Positions 32,853-44,100 of a DNA stretch of 64,000 bases are shown here, one piece after another. Positions within the stretch are counted from its first letter, which is position 1, and each line of letters begins with the position of its first letter. A model generated the notes under the pieces. The model was given only the letters and a program-made list of their open reading frames with translations, ran no database searches and was not told the origin of the DNA. The position numbers and the translations under genes are program-made. The stretch lies in the NCBI RefSeq assembly GCF_000003815.2, contig NC_049984.1, positions 6,468,715 to 6,532,714 of the forward strand, given 5' to 3'. This DNA comes from Branchiostoma floridae (taxonomy: Eukaryota; Chordata; Leptocardii; Amphioxiformes; Branchiostomatidae).

Positions 32853-33467
32853 ATGCGCACGTTAGTGGTGTTGACTTGGATATCTACGATCTTCCCGCTC
32901 CTGCTGGCCGCTCCACAGGCGGACCCCCGCACCACCTACAAAGTCTCTCGGTGGGATGAGGCCTGGCGCCCGCAGCGGTTCGGCCGGAGCGGTCGGGGAG
33001 ACACCAAGGACGGATGGCGACCACAACGCTTCGGTAGAGGGCGCTACGAGCAGGGCTGGCGGCCGCAGAGGTTCGGACGGAACGAGGGGCTGGCGGGCCT
33101 GCGAGAGGTCCTGGACGGCGAGGCCTTCCCGCTGCTGCAGATGACCAGAACCGACCTCCGCCATGACCTGCCCGGCATCGGTTACACACCGGGAACCGCA
33201 CACGGCAGTCTGCGGGCTCTACCTCTCCTCCGTCTGTACGACCGCGGTGCACTTCAGCTTATCAACGGAGCCGCCAAACAGTCCTCCACAAACCCGCCTT
33301 CACTCAGAATGATCCGGGCAGCGGCCGAGAGTCTTCAGGGATTTGCGCGCGGAGGCGATCAACAGGATGAGGAGGAGATGTTCGCGCCTCCACGAAGCAC
33401 CGACGACTGGCTCGCCGAGATCCAGAGGCTGGGACTCCGCGGAAGGAAGCGACGGGATGTCAGCTAG
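32853..33467 (+). CDS. PQRFa: PQRFamide (GnIH/NPFF-like) neuropeptide precursor
   Basis: This is a 204-residue secreted prepropeptide. Residues 1-20 or so (MRTLVVLTWISTIFPLLLAA) form a signal peptide. Three peptides follow, each ending W-R-P-Q-R-F-G-R, where Gly gives the amide and Arg the cleavage: WDEAWRPQRF-amide, GDTKDGWRPQRF-amide and GRYEQGWRPQRF-amide (or YEQGW... after a Gly-Arg cut). The first is identical, as I recall, to an amphioxus PQRFamide described as a GnIH-like peptide, a likely ligand of NPFF/GnIH-type GPCRs. The rest is an acidic and Arg-rich spacer ending in G-R-K-R-R-D-V-S. The ATG is chosen because it starts the signal peptide and lies 8 bp after a strong acceptor (TGTGTTTCAG, 32844); the open frame extends upstream only into intron. 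The whole coding region is in one exon. Confidence 0.95.
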   Translation: MRTLVVLTWISTIFPLLLAAPQADPRTTYKVSRWDEAWRPQRFGRSGRGDTKDGWRPQRFGRGRYEQGWRPQRFGRNEGLAGLREVLDGEAFPLLQMTRTDLRHDLPGIGYTPGTAHGSLRALPLLRLYDRGALQLINGAAKQSSTNPPSLRMIRAAAESLQGFARGGDQQDEEEMFAPPRSTDDWLAEIQRLGLRGRKRRDVS

Positions 33468-33700
33468 AGACGGCGTCGGCTCGGAGAGGGAGATGGAGCA
33501 AGAGCGGGCAGACGCCGCTGGTGTGATGACGTCCCAACGACAACAACAGCGTACTTCGCGAATAGAATTTACAAACAGCGATCGAACGTCGGATCGAAAC
33601 AGAACTACTTAATATTGTCTCAGTCAAACAGCCAAAGGTTAGATTTAAGAGAAATTTGTCTTTAAATGTCAATAAAGGCACCAGATGTGCGAAGTGTAAT
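33468..33700 (+). other. 3' UTR of the PQRFamide gene
   Basis: The sequence between the TAG stop and the AATAAA at 33671 has no other feature. Cleavage is expected about 15-30 bp after the signal, giving a short UTR of roughly 220-240 bp. Confidence 0.65.
33671..33676 (+). promoter_or_regulatory. poly-A signal of the PQRFamide gene
   Basis: A canonical AATAAA about 200 bp after the stop codon, the first in the 3' flank. Confidence 0.7.
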
Positions 33701-36700
33701 GCCTTCAAAAGTAAAACATAGTAGAATCCAACAAGTCTTTGTTTCTGGACTTCTGATGTCTTGCTGTCTTTGTCAATGGGATGCTGTATAAAGAAATGTG
33801 AATCAAATACAGATTCTTCATGGGCGAAACGCCTACTTCTACCCTAGGCAATTCACGGAATAAGGTACAAGATCATCAAGACCAGTTGTTTTGCAACATG
33901 AAACCTAGCTTAAACAGATAGGATTGTAGGAATACGTCTTTGACATGACTTTATCCAAGTCTCGAAGTAGCACACGTAACGTGATGTTAACGTTGTTACC
34001 AAACAAGACGTCCAGTATAAAAGATTTTATACCAGACGTTCAGGGTATCGACTACTAAGGGAAATCGAAAGGAAAGACCTTATAGCAGGTGATATGTACG
34101 TATTGCAGCACGGCAGTCTTCTGACATAACTATGTACGCAACGTTACGTACGTATAGCCTGCAGGGAAAAGTCAAGTCTAAGTTGCACTGACACCGGTAA
34201 GGCTGCCAGATGACGGCTCTTGCGCCGGTTTCCTAAGATTAGACAGACTTTAGATGTGCAAGCTAGAATGGAGATTGTTGCAAACCGTTGTAGAAACGCA
34301 AGAAAATAAAACAAATGATCTTTAAAGATATTGTGGCTGTGTCTTACCCGAGTTTTTTTCTCAATAGCAAACATCAAATATAGATGTTCTTACATCAAAT
34401 AAAGAACACACAAACGTACACACACATGCGCGTAGGCACACGTGAAAAACACCGACTCATAATCAGTGTCAAATGGGGGCACGTCATGAGCCATAATCAC
34501 AAGTAAATCCTTAGTTTTCCATTATTGGACTTCAATAAATGTAACAAGGTAATTCATAACAACTGAAAAAAAAACCCAGCCCCATTCGCAGACTGCCACG
34601 GAAGCTTGTTCATTTTAGCCATTTTCCTGAGGGCGGGCGGTAGCGGTACTCCAATCTGGCATATTGTCAAGACTTGTGAATATATTCAAGAAATCATACT
34701 AAAGCCAGTTCAAACTTTCCCACTTTTTCAGATATTGTTATATACATCTAGAATGAATTAACAAAAAAATTATACATTTTAGGCACCGTGCAAAGATCCC
34801 GTTTTTCACGTCCATGCCAATTACACAGATGTCTCTTGTGGTATGAACCATGATGATGGGGATATAAATTGCCACAGAGTCCATTCCGAGACACCACGAG
34901 GGTTTTTAGACAATAATTGTAATAACCAACCATACTTTGCAATGATGTGTGAATTGCTTTCTTCCAAGCCCACTGACCCAATATTACAAAAAATAGTAGA
35001 AAATGGTAAATAATGGCAAAATGCTGTTACCATTGTTTACAAACTGTTAGAAGTATTCTGTTCCACATCGTGAATATTTCAAAGGTTTTACAGACTGGGG
35101 AAAATATTCAGAAAGTTCAAATAGCATTCAAAACGTTTCCAAGGTATGAAATCTCCTGAACATAATTGAAAACATTTGTAAATGATGACAATAGCAACCC
35201 TCGTGGTGACTTGGAATCGACTCTATTCTGCATTCTTCACACTGAAGCGGCGACACCTAGCGGCAATGCGTAGTATTCGCCTATGGAAGGTGAAAGTCAC
35301 TGAAACATCGGGTTAGGTCAACACCGACTTAACCCAGTATTTTACCAACCTGACTTACCAAAATATTCACGGGTGCTCAGAGATTGTAATGTATATGGTG
35401 GGACGAGAGCTATGGTGGACAAAGACTTGGCAAGCAATCCTGATTTCTATTTCATGCTTATATTTGCGTGAGAGACATTAATTTATATGTGAGAGACATT
35501 AATAGATAGAAGAAATAAAACAGTTCAAACAAGCTCTTCCATACAGAGCACTGGGTGCTTCTTTATTTGCGAAGAATAAACTGCTTCGACTCTAATCACA
35601 GAAATATAGCGGCAATTACAGCTGAACATGATTACAAACATTAGCGACATTTCCCGTAACAGGGCTAAATCATGTTGTTCGTTTGTTAGTCCACTATTTT
35701 GTACACAAAGACTTGGACCTGTTAGAAATTAGCCTTAACATGTGCAGAGAGTTGCCAAAAGACATAAAATTACAATACTGTTTCTGATTCTCTGGTATGG
35801 ACTAAATAATGTTTTCAGTGGCGCCTTTGATTCTGACTGATTGAAATACGTAACTGTGCGAGAATCCCATCAACCATGATTGTGCATAAGATGTGCGAAC
35901 AGTTCCTCATTGTATGCAGATGGTTCCTATTCTACAGAAAACGTCTACTCTGGTTAGGAGTAAGACTGCACCCAACACAGATTAGTCTCCAAGCAGATAT
36001 GTCACTTGGGTTTGTTTTGTTGCCATTTCTTCTTTAAGGTAAGTCGAAGATAAAAAAAGGCAAAATTTTTAACTACTTGACAGACCTACAAAATCTGTAA
36101 ATGTTGGCAAAAGCTTATATCTGCTTGGAAATTAAACCCATACCAGGTGAGCCTTTACCAGAGGTGGTTTGAAGTCGTTGGGACGACTACATTAAACTAC
36201 AAGTATAAAGATGACAGCAAAAATCCTACAAGCACTGGTCACTTTAAGTAAGGAAACACACTTGAGATTCAGAATCATAAAAAGTAACATTTCCATGGAA
36301 CAGTGCCAAAATGCAATATCAGCAGATATATTCAAACATTGTGCCATTGAATATTGGAATATGACTTTCCATGTTAGGGTGACCAGTGCCATACTCATAT
36401 CATACTGACATAAACTCAGCACGTTTTAGCAAGGTTGTATTTCACGGTCATCTTCTAATCTCTTTGTCACATCATGGCAGTTCTTTTACAACAACCTGCT
36501 GGTATCAGTCTTGGGTAAACAAAGACATCCATACTGAGATCTGCACTTCACCAATGAGGGAAATATTGTGCACTATGAACTATGGGCAGTTTCAAATTGG
36601 CAAAAGGCTTCAACTGTTGTGGACCATTATATTTATGTTGTACTCAAGTGTTAACAAGGGCAGTGCAGATTTCATTAATATGCATACAAAAGGATGTCAA

Positions 36701-38077
36701 TGATTGCGTAAGGTGTGACAAGAGCTTTACAAACGTGTTCCAGGCTTTCATACATGTACTGTTAGTGAACTTTAATACACACCTTTTCCTGTACATAACA
36801 TTAAATATATAGATATTTCCCCTTGCTGTACAAGAACTCTGCTCATGGCCTGTGTGGCCACACCTCTACAGGAACATTGCAACAGTCCCTCCTCCTTCAG
36901 GTTTGATCCTTACAATCTGATCACTAGCATGTATCTCACTCTACGTACTTGTACATGTACTTCTCTTAGTTTGTCCGACAGGAAGAGAGCTAGGAGAGCA
37001 CACACGTCATGTTAAAGCCTTCTGGCTGACTACTGATGGCAAGATTTGGGAATCAAGGAACAAGACTTTGGCAGAGAAACTGCTTATTCAAAACATAGAC
37101 ATGATGTACATGTTGGTACTAAAATGCATCAATAACTCTACAGAGCGCTTTCACTGCTTTCAGACTTGCATTCTATACAATGTGGGCGGAGCGAAGATAA
37201 AATGAAGAAATTCCAAAGTTGGGCTGTCCTTACTTTAAGGCACATTTCTTACTCCTTAATATTAACAAAGCATGCATGTCATGAGACCCTCCTCGTGTAT
37301 ACATCCTACACATGGCTCACAGAATACAAAAATGATAAAATAGAATTAAATAAAGGGAGATTTACATATCATATCTACACGTTGGTAACCGGGCGTAACA
37401 ACTACGACCTGATTGTCGGGACTATTCACATATGTACAGCTGTGTCGTTGCCATGATAACATTGATCCAGGATGAGTTTTGGGCTGTTATTGCTGTGAAC
37501 ACTTTTAGTACATGGCTAGCTTGGTTTGGCTGGAAACCTTGTTAGGATTGAAGTGAATGGACAGGAAGGTTAGAACAAGTTGAGTCCACTTTCCTTCTGT
37601 GGCTTATTTGTTGACGAAGATGTTTGGCAGTCATCGAAACGTCAGCAGGTAAGATTAAGTAGTTGTGCAAAAGAAATATCCTATATCCTGTTGTTGATTG
37701 GTTGTTTGTTTGTTTGTTTGTTTGAGTTGCTTATTGGGTTACGATGCAAAGTCTGTGCACATTGCTGAATGCAGCTGCGAGCTTCTCCGTTCCACAGAGT
37801 CCTGAACTCCGCAGCAGAGTTCCAACAAACACCAGCCTTGCTCCTGGCAAGTCCACACTTTAAAGCCGCCACACTTTAAGTAAGTAAGTCTCCTTGCCCA
37901 CTCCTCGAGTCTCAGAATCACGCAGGATTTCCGTATCGGTCTTCACAGTTCCGAATTCTCTCAACCCCAGCTCGCATCTGGAGGAGCAGGTATGGAGCAG
38001 GGTTACTACGGTAATCGTTGCCGTGACTACAAGCGCTGAAGCGACAACAAACGAGGGCCCACTCCAGTGTTAGACGT
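33701..38077. other. intergenic region and probable 3' UTR of the minus-strand RhoGEF
   Basis: No exon is supported. If the RhoGEF ends near 38078, its 3' UTR runs leftward from there; a TTTATT (AATAAA on the minus strand) near 35561 is one candidate end. A TAATCTCCAAG-type element lies at 35982-36134. Confidence 0.4.
35982..36134. mobile_element. 153-bp TIR element (TAATCTCCAAG family)
   Basis: The left end TTAGTCTCCAAGCAGATATG pairs with the right end TATATCTGCTTGGAAATTA. The flanks AACACAGA and AACCCATA agree at six of eight bases. Confidence 0.75.
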
Positions 38078-38147
38078 CTACTTGCCGTTAGCGCTACGAA
38101 GAAGCGTCTTTGACACGTCAGCTACTACATCACTCCTATAGTCATAC
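38078..38147 (-). CDS. candidate terminal coding exon of the RhoGEF
   Basis: After a strong acceptor (TTCACTATCTCCACAG) one frame reads [20 protein letters not shown] then G-K and TAG. That frame needs two bases carried over, but the exon at 39688 ends in phase 0, and in phase 0 this exon would give only Val before TGA. Either a small exon between them was missed or the protein ends in ...FVTAV. Confidence 0.4.
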
Positions 38148-41100
38148 CTGTGGAGATAGTGAAGAAATGGGACTGGTTAGTACGTAACAACATGCCATGA
38201 TACACTGTACATCATACGTATTCCACATAGCTACATGTGTTCACAATGTTAATCAACAAACAGCAGTACAGAATAAAACTGACATCAGTCACCTCACAGG
38301 TACATTAGATCTGAACTATTTCGTGACTAGAATTCAGTAGATATTTTCTTCGTCAGTTTTAGAGGCGATTGTCGCTATAACTAAATGTTATCAAGTTGGC
38401 ACAAGTTCTCTGATGTTATTTTTCGTTAAGCTGGTTTTAAAATCACATTGAGAAACAAGAGCATTATTATGGTAAAGATTTTGTTAGTTTGTTTTCTTTA
38501 CATTCCGGTCCCAGCTGCAATGCAACATCACCTCCTACCATGGAAACACTTCCAAATTTGGGCTGGAGCTTCACAGCATATCCGAAATTTAACATTAGGG
38601 GGTACAGGGACATGATCCAATATCCAAACTTGAAAAATCCTGACAGTTCCAGACACCACAAGAAAACATTTAACTGTTACTTTCTCTCCCACTGAAATTC
38701 AGATTCTCTTCTTGCTGTTTTATAAGACAAAACTAAACCTGTGACAGTTTGAATGGAGGGGGAAGGGGCGTTGAAAGTTACAAGTCAAATGCAAATGCTT
38801 CCCTACAACTTCTCCCCATCTGACTATCTCACAACCATTCCAACAGTCAAGGCATATTCCATCGCGGAAAGAGGGGGGCATGCATTTAGGGGTGGTTAGG
38901 GAACATACAACAACCAGACAAACAACAAAAAAACTGAGACAACGTGTTGTGCGACTCACCCCAAGTAAAATGGCGGACACCAAACCGTTACTTTCTTTGA
39001 ATCCCAAAGAAGGATTTGGCCTGAGGGGGTTAGGGAGAATTGAATTCCTGGTCAGTGGCATGCGTTATTAGAGTGTGCAATGACACAAAGACAGAACTTC
39101 GAACGGGACGTTCCAAAAGAGAATATGGAATGGGGGAGCTGTGAAGTAGATGTTAGACCCACATTCCCTCCAAGAAAAGTGGTAGCTTCCTACATATAAA
39201 CAGAACAAGTGAAGATCTAAAGGGGGTGTTTCCTTGGTAGTGGGTTATGTGTGACACTGCAGTGGGTGGAACCATGCTAGAGGCAGAGCTCTAACTAGAT
39301 ACACAGGACGGAATGGATGGATGGTGATGTTGGTTACTCGAGTTATAACAGTAAACAGACAGAAAACAGGACAACAAATATCAAAAGTCACATACAAAAT
39401 AACAAGCTTATTTACAGCTATTACATGATAGCAAGTACCGTAAGTGTGCTGTGCAAAATAGCTGAAGACCAGCACTAGCTGTAAGAAAATTCTGTGTAAT
39501 GCAACAGAATTTCTTCTATAACACATTTGCTATTTTTACTTTTCTCACCATGAAAAAATTTCTTTCATTATAGTACTTACACTGTCTAGTATTCACTCTA
39601 AATGTCGTCCTTAAGCCTTTTCAATACCATGTTGTTACTCTACAATTGCATGGAATACAACCTTGAGTTCAATGTCAAACTACTTACAGCTGTGACAAAA
39701 TGGCTGCTGGTTTTCTTCTGTGTGCGTGGGGAGGGGGGCGAGGTCACGAACGGCGCGTCGGTCGGTGCTGGGGTCGTCAGTGAAGAGGGAGACAAGGCAT
39801 TGGTGGAAGGAACAGAGTCACTGGAGGTCTCGACAGAGGACCGGCTCGGAGTCCGGCCGTCCGAGTTATACACACTCATGCTGCCGTCGGTGGACGAACT
39901 GCCCGTGCTGTCTGGCCCTGCATGCAGCAAAACGTGCAGCACAGCATTAGTCAAAACAGCCAATCAGTGCAACACAATTATATGTCAGTACAAGTCAACA
40001 GCCAATCAGCATCTTTGTACAAAAACATTCCAGATAATCACACAGCCAATCAGTGCTTCAGCTCAAACACATTATGAATAATGAAGCAGCACAAATCAAA
40101 TTCAGTGATCATTCACGGATCAGTACAAAAAATGCAGGTCACATTTTCTGAATACCAAGGAGCAGCATTTCCTTTACACTGTGGTGCATCAGTTTCTGTA
40201 TTCTGTAAAGACTATGTCTCATGGAGAATCAGTCTTTGTTCTGAACATGAAACTTTCAAAACACAACATGCCCAACTCATTCAATCTTTCTATAAAAAAA
40301 CACATTCACAAGGCCAAGCCCAAATGCATGGCACAACTTCCACAATCTGGAAAACCAGGTGAAGTCATGAAATCCATGCAAACCTCTTAGCTAACAGGAT
40401 GATGCCCAATCATCCGTGCAATTCAAATTAACAAATTATTCGTAAATTCTCATGGGCGGGAACATTTCCTACAGGTAGGTCTGTTGCACAAAATACTGAG
40501 CCCATCCCAGACGTGATCTCCAGGCAGATCTACCAGTGGCATAAGATAGTATCAAAGCTGACCAAGGAGTACAGCTGGCCAAAGGGAGTCATCAGCCACT
40601 TTGGTAGCTAAGCACACTCCAAGGCAAGCTTCACTCCTCTGCCAGCTTTTGATACTATCTTATGCTACCGTAGGATCTGCTTGAAGATTATCCCAGACGT
40701 ACTAAGAGAAAACCTACTCATGGACGTCCGGATGTTGAGCTCCTCCTCATCCGCCTCTATCAGCGAGGACGGGATGTCGAAGTTGGCGAGCGCGAGGCCG
40801 CCCAGGATGGAGGATGTCTGTGTGCTGGAGGAGGAGCTGCTGGAGGTGGAGATGAGGGAGTGAGGTCTCTTCAGCGACGGGGAGTGCTCGAAGGACGGGA
40901 CCGCGATGGAGTTCCTCGTTCTCGCTCCTGAGGTGGAACAAGAAGGGAATTATTAGGATGTAACAACTTGTGCAGACCTTCATGCATCTAGAATTTGTAC
41001 TGAACAAACAACAGTCTTTCTTTGGAACAAGGGAATTATTAGGATGAGAAAAAACTTTTGTAGACCTTGATGCATCCAGAATGTGTGCTGAACAATTTTA

Positions 41101-44100
41101 GACTAACTGAAGCTATGTGTATGCTTTCTATTTGTAGTTGGGACACTGATATTTGATGCAACATTGCAGTCAAGGTGCAAGCAATTTCAACTTTTTATAT
41201 GTGCATTAAAACTTGTACTCAAAACACTCGCTGCATTCCATTCAAAGCTTTTTTCTTCAATTAGGACAAATTATCAGCATTCGATTTGCTGTTTAATGGT
41301 GTAGCAGGATATCTTAGAGGCCATGGTCGAACAAGAACACAAACTGAAAATGGAGCAAGGCATGGTTCATGCAAACTCTGTGTGCATCGACAGAACAAAC
41401 TTTCCCCATAACTTCCACAGAAACGTGGTGAGAATTTGCAGAATCAAACCATCAAGTGTCAGGCAGTCTTTTCATGTGTCAGTAACAACAGTAAGCAGGG
41501 CTCGAAATACTGGGTGCATGTGCACCCAGGTGCACCCAAAATTGGAACTGTGCACCCATTTTTTTTCAGTGGGTGCACAGGGTGCACCCAAATATTTTCT
41601 TAGGTTTATGTATGTATCTAAGTGTTAGAAAGATAATAAAAATGTCTGTCATGTTACTTGTTTAAGAATTTGATAGCTTGTAACTATGTTTTGTTATTAG
41701 TTTTTTTTTGACATTCTACTTAAATTTAAGTGGTGCACCCAAAAATGTTTTGGTGCACCCAATTTTTTTAGCTGGGCGCACCAGTGCACCTATTCCCAAA
41801 AATGAATTTCGAGCCCTGGTAAGGAAAGGTGAGTTGGATCCAGACTGGACAGGTGTGTAAGCCTTACGTGCTTTCTCTAGCACTTTCTCTAGAGCATTTT
41901 GCGGAACTGATTTGGATCGTTTACTTCGAGACGGGGTGGCCAAGCCAGTGCGACAGACTACTGGTGTCGGGTAACTCTCCCAGTCCTCTGTAACAAAGGA
42001 TCGTGGGATAGAACAGAGGAGGTGAGAAGAAAAGAGATGAAACAATACAAAAAGTAATGTAAGAGAGCCACCTATAGTATGGTAATGGTACTACAAGAAG
42101 ACAATGTAGAAAGTAATGAAAGAGCCACCTATTGTATGGTAATGGTACTGCAGGAAGACAGTAAAGAAAGATTAAAAGTGCGACCTATTGCAAGTTAGTG
42201 CTGAAGCAAGCCCAATGTATTACTTTTCAAAGCGCAGATCCCACAAAAGTTTACAGGAAGATAACTGATTGTATTGAATGGAATATTGTTTGGGGATCAT
42301 AATTTACAATGTTGAAGGCTTATTGTAAATGATTGAATTAATAACTTGTGCCACTTGGGAAATCCATGGACATGTAAGTGATGCTAGACAGAAAAAGGAA
42401 CATTGAGATGGAACTATGAATGTGCAGTGTTAAAAATTATGAGAACGCTGGAAGGGTTCCTCCTACACCTCTGCTTGAGGAACCCTTGAAAGCTTGTATG
42501 TGATGGTAGGCGAAATGGTTGAAATTCAATATTCTGATTCAACACAAGAGGACTGTACCTAACCAAATATCCTACCAATGCTTCAGTGATTCCTGGTAAA
42601 TTACAGTTTTCTTGAGTTGGATCAGAAGTTAAAACTACTGGATGGAGTAAGCCTGGCCTGGGTGCCATCCAGGGAGTGCAGGAGCCCCGGCACAGTAACC
42701 AGGATGGCACCCAGGCTGAGACAGAGTAAGCGGAGTGGAGTGAGTCTCACCTCTGCCCCGCATGACGTAGTCGATGGAGCGGGCGCTGATCTGGTTCCCG
42801 CTGGGTTTGATGTCCAGGTGAGGCTTGCTGCCGATCCCCATGGAGGCCAGCTCTATCTGCTTCAGCTCTGTTGGTGCACGCACGGACGGACGGGAACGAA
42901 GGAAGGGAAGAAGGGGGGTGAGAGGAGAGCACAAACAAGAGTGGACCACCTTAGGTTCTGGGGTAGTGTCTTCTTTTTTTATCATTTCTGGCAAAAGGTA
43001 TTCGGTGAAAATTTAACAAAATATGACAACTAAGTGCTCAATCACCATTAGAAGTGAAAAGGGTGCAATGACAAGTGAAACTTTTAATGGTGTAAAATGC
43101 AGATGTGGTTTAAAATCACCACAAGTGAAGCAAATGTTCAAATGTTCAAAACCCAGGAGGTCCTGATGAACAAACTAAAGACTAAAGACTAGCTACAGTG
43201 GAGTATACTGCTAAAAGAAATATTAAGGTAAATGAGGTAAGATTCACAACATATCCAAGAACAAAACTTAAGGTCCTAACACTGAGCAAACCTACCTTTA
43301 CTTCTGCAGGCCTGTTTCCATAGCAACTTGGTGATCTCGTCGACCCACGCGTCCTTAACGGTCTGGTTGGGCGCCTGCAGGATGTACGTTTCGCCCGGTT
43401 TTCTGCGCCGGAACCAGATCTCGAACTTGAATCCGCTCTCGCCGATGGTCTCCGTGAGCCCGACCTCTGTGCTCTGTAAAACACGGTTGAACGGATTGGT
43501 CAACCCAATCTCCGTAGTCTGGAAGGTACAAAAGGGGGAAGAGTTCAGGGACCGAGCAGTATTCAGGCAGGGAGGGTCTGGTTTGCCCCCTCATAGCCAT
43601 GAATAATGTACGATCCATTGGTAAGACGGAACAGTGCAGAATACACCATAGCAAAGACAAGGAATGTTCGAATAGCAAACTAGAGCAAACAGATGCTTGC
43701 AGACTACTGGCAGGTCAGCTGGTGCAGTACTAGTACAAAGTGCTAGGAGGCATGGTTGAGCTGTGACAAGCAGGATAAAGTAGTGTGCAGAAGTTGCTGT
43801 CATGAGACCAATGGTCTTGCCATGCAAGACAGCAGATAAGAAACAGACACTGGGGAGCTGGATTGCAGTCTTACCTTAAAGCTGTTCTTGTACAGGTAGA
43901 CGTCATGACCCCCACTGGTTCTCTTAGTCTTGCTGAACAGGATCAGGTCCTCGAACAAGAAGACATGACGGAAGAACTTCTTCCTCCCCTGCCAGACAAG
44001 GAACTCATCCTGAGGAAAAACAACAAATTGTTTAATACATGTTCAAGTCTCTTCTTGCTGACAGATGCTAAAACTAATACTAAGTGGTTGCATAGAAGCA

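Noticed and set aside
41716-41867. Extension of the RhoGEF tail exon past its donor (reads ...[10 protein letters not shown])
   Set aside because: The frame runs into the CAGGGCTCGAAAT transposon, while the earlier GTAAGG donor gives the exact phase for the next exon.
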